This document shows positions 36,007 through 44,715 of a stretch of 64,000 nucleotides of DNA, one piece after another. The notes under the pieces were generated by a model, which was not told the origin of the DNA, searched no databases, and saw nothing but the letters and a program-made list of their open reading frames with translations. The DNA comes from Flavobacterium sp. YJ01 (GTDB lineage: Bacteria; Bacteroidota; Bacteroidia; Flavobacteriales; Flavobacteriaceae), in contig NZ_CP119757.1 in assembly GCF_029320955.1 (NCBI RefSeq), positions 5,419,845 to 5,483,844 of the forward strand. Direction: 5' to 3'. Each line of letters starts with the position of its first letter. The first letter of the stretch is position 1. The position numbers were made by a program, and so were the translations under genes.

Positions 36007-36163
36007 GCCACAGATTATACAGATTAAACGGATTTTTTGTTCATGTTTTTGTCAGGCTGAGCGAAGTCGAAGCCCAAGTCCAATTGGAACGCCCTTCGAC
36101 TTCGCTCAGGGAGACAATCTACTTTGAAAAAAATCTAAATTCTAACCCATTTAATCTGTGGTA
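36007..36163. repeat. Nested inverted repeats between selO and msrA
   Basis: Outer arms are GCCACAGATTATACAGATTAA (36007) and TTTAATCTGTGG (near 36151-36162). The inner arms GGCTGAGCGAAGTCGAAG (36055-36072) and CTTCGACTTCGCTCAGG (36094-36110) form a very stable GC-rich hairpin that stands out from the AT-rich surroundings. The inner hairpin resembles a REP-type element placed inside an older spacer repeat. Confidence 0.7.
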
Positions 36164-36173
36164 AAAAAAACTT

Positions 36174-36707
36174 TTAGCCAATCAATCGATCAGCGTATAA
36201 TTTTTTAAGTTTTTGAATTTTCGGATCAATTACAACTTGGCAATATCCAGCTTCTTGATTTTCATTATAATAATTTTGATGATAATCTTCAGCTTCATAA
36301 AAAACTTCAAAGGGTTTTAATTGCGTTACAATTGGATCACCATATGCTGGTTGTACTTCTTCAAAAACTTTTTCTGCAATTTCTTTTTGTTCTTCGTTAT
36401 GATAAAGAACAATAGAACGATATTGTGTTCCGCTATCACCACCTTGGCGATTTAAAGTTGTTGGATCATGACTTGTCATAAAGATGAAAATTAAGTCATG
36501 ATATGAAATTATGTCAGGATTGAAGGTAACTTGAATGACTTCTGCATGTCCAGTTCTTCCTGTGCAAACTTCACGATAAGCAGGATTCTTAATAAATCCA
36601 TCTGAATATCCTGATTTTATTGATTCAATTCCTCTTAAACGCTGAATTACAGCTTCTATACACCAAAAACAACCACCACCAAAGGTAGCTACTGATAAAT
36701 TTCCCAT
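36174..36707 (-). CDS. msrA: Peptide-methionine (S)-S-oxide reductase MsrA, 177 aa
   Basis: The catalytic motif GGGCFWCIEAV is at residues 10-20, with further family blocks GYSDGFIKNPAYREVCTGRT, HAEVIQVTFNP and QYRSIVLYHNEEQ. A resolving Cys is near the C-terminus (EAGYCQVVIDP). It repairs methionine sulfoxide using thioredoxin. No MsrB domain is attached. Confidence 0.95.
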   Translation of the reverse strand: MGNLSVATFGGGCFWCIEAVIQRLRGIESIKSGYSDGFIKNPAYREVCTGRTGHAEVIQVTFNPDIISYHDLIFIFMTSHDPTTLNRQGGDSGTQYRSIVLYHNEEQKEIAEKVFEEVQPAYGDPIVTQLKPFEVFYEAEDYHQNYYNENQEAGYCQVVIDPKIQKLKKLYADRLIG

Positions 36708-36834
36708 AATTACTACTTTCTATTTATTATTGCCTATTAATTCGATAGGGTATTATGATAATTTATTAAAAAAAAGATCTTTTAACTAAATATACTAAAC
36801 AGATATTTAATGTTTGAAGTTTAGTATTGATAAA

Positions 36835-36865
36835 TTCGCAATTTTATAAAAAAACGATATATTTG
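36835..36865 (+). promoter_or_regulatory. Promoter for the class V aminotransferase gene
   Basis: TTCG (36835-36838), exactly 19 bases and TATATTTG (36858-36865); the ATG is 24 bases downstream. Confidence 0.65.
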
Positions 36866-36888
36866 CAGTCGAACACAAGGCACAACTA

Positions 36889-38376
36889 ATGGATAGCAAA
36901 AATAGTACCATCACTCTTGAAACTTATTTTCAGAAATTTAGACAAAATATTGTCGGTATAAATCAGGAATTTACGTCACCTTATGGCAGAAAATCAATCA
37001 TATATACTGACTGGACTGCCAGCGGAAGATTATATCGTCCGATTGAGGAGAAACTTTTAAACGAATTCGGACCTTTTGTTGCCAACACGCATACAGAAAC
37101 TACTGTTTCTGGCACTGCGATGACAAAAGCATATCATCATGCTAGAAATATAATTAAGCGTCATGCAAATGCAAATAATGATGACGTTTTGATTACAGAT
37201 GGAACTGGTATGACAGGTGTCATCAATAAATTTCAGCGTATCTTAGGATTAAAAGTTCCTGAAAACTTAAAGTCTTTTACGAATGTTCCAGCAGAGAAAA
37301 AACCTATTGTTTTTATTTCGCATATGGAGCATCATTCTAATCAGACCTCTTGGTTGGAAACTATTGCTGATGTTGAAATTATTCCGTCTTGTGAAAAAGG
37401 GCTTTTTAATGTTGAGAATCTAGAAATATTATTAGAAAAGTATAAAGACAGAACGATTAAAATTGCTTCTATTACTGCATGTTCGAATGTTACAGGATTA
37501 AGAACGCCATATCATGAAGCTGCAAAAGTAATGCACCAGCACAATGGTGTTTGTTTTGTCGATTTTGCTTGCTCTGGACCTTATGTAGAAGTTGATATGC
37601 ATCCTGCAGATCCAGAATCGTACTTGGATGCCGTTTTTATGTCGCCTCATAAATTTTTAGGAGGCCCTGGAACTTCTGGAGTTTTAATTTTCAATAAGAA
37701 ATTATACAATAATATGATTCCTGATTGTCCTGGCGGAGGAACGGTTAGCTGGACAAATCCTTGGGGAGAACATAAATATATCGATAATATCGAAGATCGT
37801 GAAGATGGTGGAACGCCAGGTTTTCTTCAAGTTATAAAAACGGCTTTGGCTATTGAGTTGAAGGAAGAAATGGGAATTGAAAACATCATGCAGCGTGAAC
37901 ATGAAATTGTTGATTATGTTTTTAGTGAATTGGAACCTGTTTCGAATATTAAAATTTTAGCTGGACAACATAAAGAACGTCTTGGTGTAATTTCGTTTTT
38001 TATTGATGATCTTCATTTTAACTTAGGTGTGAAAATCCTGAACGACCGTTTTGGAATTCAAACTAGAGGCGGATGCAGCTGCGCAGGAACTTACGGTCAT
38101 TATTTATTGCATGTTGATCAAGAAACTTCTAATAAATTGGTTAATGAAATTACAATTGGTGATTTAATCAAAAAACCGGGATGGATTCGAATGTCAATTC
38201 ACCCAACAACTACAGACGAAGAAATTGCTTTTGTATGTAAAAGCATTAAAGAATTAGCAGCAAACCATCAAACTTGGGCTTTGGATTATTCTTATGATAA
38301 AATGAGAAATGAATTTATCCATAAAAATGCTACTTCTTTTGAAGATGAATTGGTTGAAGGATGGTTTAAGTCTTAA
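36889..38376 (+). CDS. Class V aminotransferase / cysteine-desulfurase-like PLP enzyme, 495 aa
   Basis: The PLP-fold is recognised by TWTASGRLYRPIEEK-like N-terminal sequence (TDWTASGRLYRPIEEKL), the cofactor Asp/His region VCFVDFACSGPYVEVDMH and the Schiff-base Lys in MSPHKFLGGPGTSGVLIF. A Cys-rich loop RGGCSCAGTYGHYLL comes later. At 495 residues it is about 90 longer than SufS/NifS. No suf genes are near. It may release sulfur from cysteine or act on another amino acid; the substrate is not decided by the sequence. Monocistronic. Confidence 0.82.
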   Translation: MDSKNSTITLETYFQKFRQNIVGINQEFTSPYGRKSIIYTDWTASGRLYRPIEEKLLNEFGPFVANTHTETTVSGTAMTKAYHHARNIIKRHANANNDDVLITDGTGMTGVINKFQRILGLKVPENLKSFTNVPAEKKPIVFISHMEHHSNQTSWLETIADVEIIPSCEKGLFNVENLEILLEKYKDRTIKIASITACSNVTGLRTPYHEAAKVMHQHNGVCFVDFACSGPYVEVDMHPADPESYLDAVFMSPHKFLGGPGTSGVLIFNKKLYNNMIPDCPGGGTVSWTNPWGEHKYIDNIEDREDGGTPGFLQVIKTALAIELKEEMGIENIMQREHEIVDYVFSELEPVSNIKILAGQHKERLGVISFFIDDLHFNLGVKILNDRFGIQTRGGCSCAGTYGHYLLHVDQETSNKLVNEITIGDLIKKPGWIRMSIHPTTTDEEIAFVCKSIKELAANHQTWALDYSYDKMRNEFIHKNATSFEDELVEGWFKS

Positions 38377-38450
38377 AGATTATTTTTAACCGTAAAGTGC
38401 GCAAAGGTTTACGCTGGAGAACGTAAAGATTTTTTATAAAATTTCAAACT

Positions 38451-38490
38451 AAACCCGACAGGTTTTAAAAACCTGTCGGGTTGCTTTTTT
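38451..38490 (+). terminator. Terminator after the class V aminotransferase gene
   Basis: AACCCGACAGGTTTT pairs with AAAACCTGTCGGGTT, then GCTTTTTTG. GC-rich for this genome. Confidence 0.75.
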
Positions 38491-38496
38491 GTATAG

Positions 38497-38604
38497 TTTG
38501 TCATTTCGACTGAAAGGAGAAATCACACTAGAAACTCGACAAAGATTGACGATTCTCTTTGTGGATTCACGAGTGTGATTTCTCCTTTCAGTCGAAATGA
38601 CAAA
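38497..38604. repeat. Perfect 33-base inverted repeat, family A copy 1
   Basis: Left arm 38497-38529 starts TTTGTCATTTCGACTGAAAG and right arm 38572-38604 is its exact reverse complement. The centre contains GAAACTCGACAAAG. A diverged relative lies at 49990-50102. Confidence 0.8.
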
Positions 38605-38654
38605 TAGTATTGACAAATTTTTTTATATTTCTTATGAAAAAGATAATTTCTAAT

Positions 38655-38733
38655 CTAGCCCCGATAGAAGTGGAAATCTTTTTATGTCTCGTTTTTTGAA
38701 CGAGACATAAAAAATTGAAACGGATAGCGGGAC
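38655..38733. repeat. Structured flavobacterial intergenic element
   Basis: CTAGCCCCGATAGAAGTGG begins the element, a hairpin TTTTTATGTCTCG / CGAGACATAAAAA (38679-38713) forms the middle, and GAAACGGATAGCGGGAC ends it. I recall close relatives of the same layout (conserved ends, variable middle hairpin) between genes in many Flavobacteriaceae. Function unknown; it may be transcribed. Confidence 0.55.
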
Positions 38734-38774
38734 AATTGGTCTTGAAAAACGATTTTTTTCTGCTTCTAAAAAAA

Positions 38775-40517
38775 TCACATTATCAATCGAACACCACCGA
38801 GATCTGCTACACGATAAGAAAATTTATTTCCAGGTGAGCCTATAAACATAAAATTTTTTGGAATTTTCCATTTTTCAGAAAGTTCATCTATAATTTCGGG
38901 ACCAAAGACGCCATCAATTTCTATATATTCGATATCAAGTCCGTCGTAAGCGCGATCTAATACTTCTAAATCTTTTTTGAGCGCTTCATTGTCTACAGCT
39001 TCACTTTTTACGTGTACTATTTTGAGTTTTTTGGTTGTTTCGTTGTCTTCAACATATTGGAGCACTTTATTTAAAATAGTAATGTCATCACCTTTGGTAA
39101 AAAAAACAAATTCTTGCGAATTAATCTGTGAGCTTAAATTTTGCAGATAACGATTGCTTAAAACTACCATTCTGCGCAAAGGTTGATAGAAATATTCTAA
39201 AGCTTCAATCAATAAGCGAATTAAAATAACGCGGTTCAACATAACTGCAATAAAGATTAAAGCAGGAATCATGTATTGTAGAAAAGTATAAAACGAATTG
39301 ATATTCAATCGCATATTTCCAACAAATGCAGCAATTACAAAAGAAACGGCGGCAAGAACAGATATTCCGCGCGCGCGTTCTGGTCTAGGCAATTTTTTTC
39401 GTTTGTATTTAAGAAGCAAATTACCAATTCCAAACAAAGCCATTACAGCAAGAAATGAAAAGGTATAAACTCCAGCTAAAGATTCTAAATGTCCGTTTGT
39501 TGCAAAAAGTACTGATATACAAAGAATTAAAAAACTTAAAATAATTCTATAGTGCGAGCCTCTTTTGTTTTGTTTTAGAAAATAATTGGGTAGAATTCGA
39601 TCTAATGTCATTCGATTTAAAAGTCCAGAAACACCAACAAAAGAAGTTAAAACAGCTCCGCAAAGTACCATAACAGCATCGATTGAAATTAGCCATGCGA
39701 GCCACGATCCTCCCGTTGTTTGTCCTAAATGCGCTAAAAGAGATTCTTTGTTTTCGCCAACTTCTGTTAACGGAATTACACTTATCAATAAAATAGCAAT
39801 TATAGGATTAAAGAAACTGACAATTCCCCACATATTGCGAAGTGTTTTAGGAAAAACACCATGTTCTTGTTCTTCAACAAAGTTGGCAGAACTTTCAAAT
39901 CCTGAAATTCCGAGCATTGCAGCAGAAAAACCTAAAAAAAGTGCTGTTTTTATACTTCCTGAAGTTATTGGAGTTTGCCAATTAAAATGGAAAATATCTA
40001 AACCATGATTTAAAACAAACCAAAGAGATGCTAAAACTAATAAAGTTAAAGTTCCGATATGTGTCAGGAATATCACAACAGCGACAAATGCAGATTCTCC
40101 GATTCCTAAAATTGCGAGTCCAGTAAACAAAACTAAAACAACAACAGTTGCAATGGTTACATTTAATCCTTCGAAAATTCCGTGCAAATAATGCATTCCT
40201 TCAGATGCAGAAATTACGGCTGTTGCCATATATGACAAAACGGTTAAAGTTGCCGCTAAAGATGCCAGGCGCTTTGTAGAAGTGTTTAGAAGAACATTAT
40301 AAGCTCCTCCATTTAATGGAATCGCGCCAACAACTTCACCGTAAATTTTTCTGAAAAGAAATAAAACTACAGCAACAATTAGCAGTGAAATCCAAGCATA
40401 TTGCCCTGCATATAAAATAGTTAAAGCTGAAACGTATAAACATGAAGAGCTAATATCGTTTCCACAAATTGCAGTTGCCTGTAATTGATTTAATTTTTTG
40501 TGTACAATTTCTTTCAT
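38775..40517 (-). CDS. APC-superfamily amino acid permease with cytoplasmic C-terminal domain, 580 aa
   Basis: Twelve or so membrane spans begin near residue 20 (ICGNDISSSCLYVSALTILY), with the APC motif ISGFESSANFVEEQEHGVFP in the sixth to seventh span region. The ATG at 40517 (MKEIVHKKLNQLQA) is preferred over 40535 because the segment before it is not conserved-looking. After the last span near 430, about 140 soluble residues follow (FVFFTKGDDITILNKVLQYV; FMFIGSPGNKFSYRVADLGG) that look like a small alpha/beta, USP-like regulatory domain. It probably imports an amino acid or amine by proton symport. Substrate unknown. Confidence 0.82.
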   Translation of the reverse strand: MKEIVHKKLNQLQATAICGNDISSSCLYVSALTILYAGQYAWISLLIVAVVLFLFRKIYGEVVGAIPLNGGAYNVLLNTSTKRLASLAATLTVLSYMATAVISASEGMHYLHGIFEGLNVTIATVVVLVLFTGLAILGIGESAFVAVVIFLTHIGTLTLLVLASLWFVLNHGLDIFHFNWQTPITSGSIKTALFLGFSAAMLGISGFESSANFVEEQEHGVFPKTLRNMWGIVSFFNPIIAILLISVIPLTEVGENKESLLAHLGQTTGGSWLAWLISIDAVMVLCGAVLTSFVGVSGLLNRMTLDRILPNYFLKQNKRGSHYRIILSFLILCISVLFATNGHLESLAGVYTFSFLAVMALFGIGNLLLKYKRKKLPRPERARGISVLAAVSFVIAAFVGNMRLNINSFYTFLQYMIPALIFIAVMLNRVILIRLLIEALEYFYQPLRRMVVLSNRYLQNLSSQINSQEFVFFTKGDDITILNKVLQYVEDNETTKKLKIVHVKSEAVDNEALKKDLEVLDRAYDGLDIEYIEIDGVFGPEIIDELSEKWKIPKNFMFIGSPGNKFSYRVADLGGVRLIM

Positions 40518-40645
40518 CAGTATTTTGATTAACACTTTAACTAAAAAACAATAAGTAACAAATAATTAGAATCGAAGAAAGGCAGATATAAAATTGAAAA
40601 CTCATTATATACTTTTAGTGTATAAGAATATTCAATTTAAGCATT

Positions 40646-41116
40646 TTATTTTGTTTCTTGAAATTTCTGTAAGGATAATAGAGCTTGACTTTGAACTTTC
40701 TTTTGAAAAAATCCTGTCCAACCTAATAAATAACCAGTAGTACCAAAAGCTTGTTTTGACCATTTCCAAATATCGAAATTATCAGTGTGTTTGATAATTA
40801 AACCATCTTGAAAAACAAACTCTGCATAAATTCGATTAACTACTTTTCTGTTTGTTTTACTAAAATTATAAGTAGCAACCCAATTTGCAGATCCAGTAGA
40901 ATCGTCGGCTTTTACATTTGAAAATTCTATTTTTATATTTCCTTTACTTTTTAAAAGAAGCATTTTCCACATTTTTGCAACCTGATCTTCTTTTAATAAA
41001 CCGAAAGCGGGATCAATAAAATGAATTTTTGGGTGATAGCACTCAATCATTGTATTAGCATCGGCATTCGCGAAGGCGGTATAAAATTTAGCAATTAAAG
41101 CTTCATTTGCATTCAT
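40646..41116 (-). CDS. NTF2-like / SnoaL-fold protein, 156 aa
   Basis: The chain NANEALIAKFYTAFANADAN, MIECYHPKIHFIDPAFG and the C-terminal strands (VVNRIYAEFVFQDGLIIKHT, DNFDIWKWSKQAFGTTGYLL) make a cone-shaped NTF2-like fold. Such proteins are often small-molecule-binding or act as isomerases; nothing here defines a ligand. It stands 49 bases downstream of the secreted protein gene at 41166 and may be the last gene of that group. Confidence 0.8.
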   Translation of the reverse strand: MNANEALIAKFYTAFANADANTMIECYHPKIHFIDPAFGLLKEDQVAKMWKMLLLKSKGNIKIEFSNVKADDSTGSANWVATYNFSKTNRKVVNRIYAEFVFQDGLIIKHTDNFDIWKWSKQAFGTTGYLLGWTGFFQKKVQSQALLSLQKFQETK

Positions 41117-41165
41117 AAGAAAATATATTTCCGATAAATATAAGATTAATTAGATAAAAAAAGAC

Positions 41166-41690
41166 TTATAATACACTAATTTCTTTAGCTGTATCAAAAG
41201 ATTTTTTAGATTTATCGTAAGCAGTAGAAAAATAATTCATTTTATTATAAGCTGTAAAATGCCCTGTTTGGTTGCCAAAATTATCTGGACCGCCAGCAAT
41301 AATAAATCTAACGGCATAAATATCATTCTTTTTAAGCTTTAGCCATTCAGTAGGAGTAAAGTAATAGTATGATGTTGTATTTCCATCAGCAGATTCTTTT
41401 ACGTTTTTATCCGTGCATGCAATTACGTCTGCATTAGCTAAATCTACATAAAGTCCGCCTGCAATTCTAGCTTTGTCATTTGCGGTATTAATGGTTATTT
41501 TTAAAATACCGCCTTTATCAGTTTTTGCAATTTGAACTTTTATTTCGCCTGTGTAAGCATATTTTTCACAGATAAAAGTATATTCCTGCGTTGCTGGAAA
41601 AGGGGCTGAACCTTTTACACTTATACTTTGCTGTGCTGAAGCAAAAGTTGAAACAAACAATAAAAGAAAAAGCGGTAATTTAAAAGTCAT
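41166..41690 (-). CDS. Secreted protein of unknown function, 174 aa
   Basis: A clear signal peptide (LPLFLLLFVSTFASAQQ) is followed by a beta-rich domain (YTFICEKYAYTGEIKVQIAK; YYYFTPTEWLKLKKNDIYAV). No domain family is recognised. It begins 12 bases after the lipoprotein gene and belongs to the run methyltransferase, M23 peptidase, lipoprotein, secreted protein. Confidence 0.7.
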   Translation of the reverse strand: MTFKLPLFLLLFVSTFASAQQSISVKGSAPFPATQEYTFICEKYAYTGEIKVQIAKTDKGGILKITINTANDKARIAGGLYVDLANADVIACTDKNVKESADGNTTSYYYFTPTEWLKLKKNDIYAVRFIIAGGPDNFGNQTGHFTAYNKMNYFSTAYDKSKKSFDTAKEISVL

Positions 41691-41702
41691 AGTTTTTTAT
41701 AT

Positions 41703-42179
41703 TTATTGATCGGCTAATTTGGCGTCAAATTTTTCATCCCAATCCATTGATTTTATGGCAGAAACAAGATTATCCTCATTTACAAAAACACGTAATTCTT
41801 TGTTTGCTACTTTTTTAGAATACAAAGCATGATATCTATAAATAACTTCTTGCTTGGTTTTGTAAACTCCATCTAATTTTAAATCAATGAAACTCCCATA
41901 ATATTGTCTAAATCTTTGACAAGTTTTGGTTAAACGCTCTTCAGTAGTGTTTTCCATCACCGATTTAGTTACTTCAGTTTCATTAAAAGGTTTAAATTTT
42001 GAAGTATTACAAGTTTCTAAAACTCTTTTTCCTAAATCATACGCTTTTCGCTGCTGATTTGAATTCACTTCTGTTCCAGAAACTTTTTTAATTTTTAAAT
42101 CTTCTGTATCTCTGCTAACTGTTTTAGATTTACATCCGATTAGCAATAACAAACATATAATCAATCCTGCTTTCTTCAT
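41703..42179 (-). CDS. Lipoprotein of unknown function, 158 aa
   Basis: The lipobox LLIGC at residues 12-16 (MKKAGLIICLLLLIGCKSK) predicts lipidation; Lys at +2 suggests retention facing the periplasm. The rest is alpha/beta without recognised family (LRVFVNEDNLVSAIKSMDWD). It starts six bases after the M23 gene stops, in the same operon. Confidence 0.72.
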   Translation of the reverse strand: MKKAGLIICLLLLIGCKSKTVSRDTEDLKIKKVSGTEVNSNQQRKAYDLGKRVLETCNTSKFKPFNETEVTKSVMENTTEERLTKTCQRFRQYYGSFIDLKLDGVYKTKQEVIYRYHALYSKKVANKELRVFVNEDNLVSAIKSMDWDEKFDAKLADQ

Positions 42180-42185
42180 AACTAT

Positions 42186-42878
42186 TTAAGTAATTTTTAA
42201 TAATAAGTTAGGATCGGGACAATTCTCAATATAAAAGTTTAGATCTTTTGCATTGCAAACACCAGGATAATCTCCCCAGTAATTTTCGATATTATGAATG
42301 ATCTGAAAATGTACATGCGGCGCATAATCTCCATTTACAGAGGATTCTCCTAAAGTGGCGATTTGATCACCTTTTTTAAAATAGTCTCCGATCTTTAAAT
42401 TTTCTATACTTTCTAACGATAAATGTCCGTATAAAGTATAAAATTTCTCGTTTTCTGCAACATGTTCTAAGATGATGGTAGGGCCGTAGTCGCCCAAACC
42501 TTCATTGTTTTTAAAGCTATGAACTTTTCCATCAAGTGCGGCAAGAACTTGAGTTCCAGCTTCTGTCCATAAATCTAGGCCAATATGAATATTGCGCTCA
42601 GGTATAGATTCATTAAAGAAAATTGAACTTCTTTGGTACAAAAAGCGTCCTTCAATATAGCCGCCAAAGGCAACTTTTGCATTGTTTTTTTCTAGATAAT
42701 TAAAAATATATTGCTCAAAATCATCAGAAGTTTCCAATTTTGCGTCAATCAATTCTTGATTAGAAACCGATAGATTTAAAGGTACATAATCAGAAATATT
42801 AATTTCGGCATCAATAATTTTAGTAGGTGGTAAGGCGTTTAGGATAGAGCTAAGGGGTTTCATAAAAATGTTAAGCAA
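42186..42878 (-). CDS. M23-family metallopeptidase (LytM-like), 230 aa
   Basis: The LytM zinc site is visible as NIHIGLDLWTEAGTQVLAAL (His and Asp), the middle strands GPTIILEHV and FYTLYGHLS, and the HVHF motif in YAPHVHFQII. M23 enzymes cut peptide bridges in peptidoglycan. No signal peptide is present, which is odd for the family; the product may be cytoplasmic or act on another substrate. Its start overlaps the methyltransferase stop by eight bases; a second ATG five codons on (MKPLSSILNALPP) is also possible. Confidence 0.82.
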   Translation of the reverse strand: MLNIFMKPLSSILNALPPTKIIDAEINISDYVPLNLSVSNQELIDAKLETSDDFEQYIFNYLEKNNAKVAFGGYIEGRFLYQRSSIFFNESIPERNIHIGLDLWTEAGTQVLAALDGKVHSFKNNEGLGDYGPTIILEHVAENEKFYTLYGHLSLESIENLKIGDYFKKGDQIATLGESSVNGDYAPHVHFQIIHNIENYWGDYPGVCNAKDLNFYIENCPDPNLLLKIT

Positions 42879-43536
42879 CTTTATTTATAATTATTAATTC
42901 ATTGTGCACTTCTATTCTTGGAAGCATTTTAGCAGTAAATGTTTCTAAATTTACTTCTGAAATATATTTTCTATTTCTAACATTATGAGCTTCATCTAAA
43001 ATCATAGTATTAAATAAAATAAATCCATCCTTTTTTAAAAGTGTGCAAACTCTGTCTAAAAAGAACTTTTCGAATAAAAAGTTTGGCATATTTGTGTCTT
43101 CAAAAACATCTATAATAATAAGATTGTATTGATCTTTTGTCTTTAAAACAAATTCAAACGCATCATCAATTATGAGTTCTAATTGTTTGATTTTATTTAA
43201 GTTAAAATATTGATTTGCAACCTGAATCATATCCGGATCAATTTCTACTCCAGTAATTTTTCCTTTATATTCAATTTCGTCGACTAAGGTTTTTACAACA
43301 CTTCCGCCAGCAACACCCAACAATAAGATGTGATCCATTTTTAAGATTTTTTCATAACCGATATTTCTTAATCCGTACCTTAATATACGCTGCAAACTTC
43401 CGTAGGAATAATTAGTGTTTTCAGAGTCTAATACTAGTTCACCATTTGCCCAAGTAACTTCAATGATTTTGCTTCTAGCAGATTTCTTTTTGAATATTTT
43501 TACTGGAATGATATAACTGAAAAATTTTTGAATCAT
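42871..43536 (-). CDS. Spermidine-synthase-like methyltransferase, 221 aa
   Basis: A Rossmann methyltransferase-like core: HILLLGVAGGSVVKTLVDEI (SAM or decarboxylated-SAM site), ITGVEIDPDMIQVANQYFNL and YNLIIIDVFEDTNMPNF. These are typical of SpeE-like proteins, but the putrescine-binding residues of true spermidine synthase are not clearly present and the N-terminal beta domain is short. It may be a methyltransferase of unknown substrate. First gene of the operon 43536-41166; a TAAATTTG -7 element lies at 43553-43560. Confidence 0.72.
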   Translation of the reverse strand: MIQKFFSYIIPVKIFKKKSARSKIIEVTWANGELVLDSENTNYSYGSLQRILRYGLRNIGYEKILKMDHILLLGVAGGSVVKTLVDEIEYKGKITGVEIDPDMIQVANQYFNLNKIKQLELIIDDAFEFVLKTKDQYNLIIIDVFEDTNMPNFLFEKFFLDRVCTLLKKDGFILFNTMILDEAHNVRNRKYISEVNLETFTAKMLPRIEVHNELIIINKVA

Positions 43537-43600
43537 TTTTTATGCTTTTACTCAAATTTAGCATTAAATCTTTTATTTTGCACCAAATTTTGAATGATTA

Positions 43601-44152
43601 ATGAAAAAACTATTGTACAAATTCATATTTTTCAAGCTAATGGGCTGGAAAATAGTAGGGATAGAAAATGCAGAGGTAAAAAAATGTATTTTGATGGTAA
43701 TGCCGCACACAAGTAATCATGACTTTTATATCGGATTATTCACGAGGGGTATTTCTGGATTGGAAATGAATTGGGTTGGAAAAAAGGAATTATTCAAATT
43801 TCCATTTGGTTATTATTTTAAAAGTGTTGGTGGCGAACCTTTAGATCGTTCTGGCGGTTTAAACAAAGTTGATTCTATAGCGGCTATTTTTGAGAGAAAA
43901 GAAATCTTTCGTTTAGCTGTTGCTCCAGAAGGAACAAGAAAAAAAGTAAAAGAAAATAAAACAGGTTTTTATTTTATAGCGCTTAAAGCGAAAGTGCCGA
44001 TTGTTCCCGTAGCTTTTGATTGGGGAAAGAAAGAAGTAAATTTAGGCAAACCATTTTTTCCTACTGGAAATTACGAATCTGACTTTGAAGTTTTGAAAAA
44101 ACATTATGAAGGTGTTTTAGGAAAAATACCTGAAAATGGTGTAAAACTATAA
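43601..44152 (+). CDS. 1-acyl-sn-glycerol-3-phosphate acyltransferase-like (PlsC family), 183 aa
   Basis: The HX4D acyltransferase motif is VMPHTSNHDFYIG, and the glycerol-phosphate-binding motif is VAPEGTRKK with later KVPIVPVAFDWGKKEV. At 183 residues it belongs to the short group of PlsC relatives. It may make phosphatidic acid or acylate an aminolipid such as the ornithine or glycine lipids known in Bacteroidetes. Monocistronic. Confidence 0.85.
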   Translation: MKKLLYKFIFFKLMGWKIVGIENAEVKKCILMVMPHTSNHDFYIGLFTRGISGLEMNWVGKKELFKFPFGYYFKSVGGEPLDRSGGLNKVDSIAAIFERKEIFRLAVAPEGTRKKVKENKTGFYFIALKAKVPIVPVAFDWGKKEVNLGKPFFPTGNYESDFEVLKKHYEGVLGKIPENGVKL

Positions 44153-44236
44153 TTTTTGAGATTTTTTACAAACGCGTGAGAATCGCATATTTGAAAATTT
44201 TCTGAACATAGACTCAAATACGCGCTAATTTTTGCA

Positions 44237-44689
44237 TTATGAAGAATAGGCTTTAAATCTTCCATTTTTATAAAAAATTACAATTTTTTCAATTTCTTCG
44301 TTTTCAAAACTAAAATTTATGTTTTCTATTTCTGATGAAATTTTTGTTTCAATTTTATTTTCTTCTTTTGAATCTATTTTAGAAAATAATTTTTCGCCTA
44401 AGTGGTCGTAAGATGAAATAGGAGGGATCGTTTTTATTATTTCTTTCGAATTCTCTTCATTGCCTTTTGGGAAATTCCCAGTTCCAAACAAAATCCAATA
44501 AAGATCTACATCAGGAAAAACTTCTGAAATTTTCATTACAAAATCTAAACTTGGCTTGTTTCTTCCAGACAAGAGATGAGACATACTAGAACGTTGAACT
44601 CCAATTTTGTCAGCAAAAGCAGACGTGCTTAAACTATAATAATCCATTACAATTTCAAGTCTTTTCACAAAATCATCTATGTTTACCAT
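44237..44689 (-). CDS. XRE-family HTH transcription regulator, 150 aa
   Basis: A Cro/C1-type helix-turn-helix occupies about residues 6-70, with TSAFADKIGVQRSSMSHLLS and GRNKPSLDFVMKISEVFP. The C-terminal 75 residues are polar and probably serve dimerisation or signal reading. Four GTTTAC-N4-GTAAAC-like sites lie in the 300-base gap shared with the divergent M14 carboxypeptidase gene. Two are at the promoter and start codon of this gene (44681-44696 overlaps its ATG), so strong autoregulation is likely. Direct evidence of binding is lacking. Confidence 0.85.
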   Translation of the reverse strand: MVNIDDFVKRLEIVMDYYSLSTSAFADKIGVQRSSMSHLLSGRNKPSLDFVMKISEVFPDVDLYWILFGTGNFPKGNEENSKEIIKTIPPISSYDHLGEKLFSKIDSKEENKIETKISSEIENINFSFENEEIEKIVIFYKNGRFKAYSS

Positions 44690-44696
44690 TGTAAAT
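44681..44696. promoter_or_regulatory. Operator-like inverted repeat, site A
   Basis: GTTTAC-CATT-GTAAAT covers the start codon of the XRE gene; one base differs from a perfect palindrome. Same motif as sites at 44716, 44948 and 44972. Confidence 0.6.
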
Positions 44697-44715
44697 TATT
44701 ATTTAAAAATAAGCT

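Noticed and set aside
38497..38604. Possible CRISPR repeat because of the repeated GAAACTCGAC words
   Set aside because: Only one inverted pair is present, not a series of direct repeats with spacers, and no cas genes are near.
39586..40008. 140-codon open frame antisense to the APC permease
   Set aside because: No family resemblance, no promoter, and the opposite strand encodes clear membrane spans.
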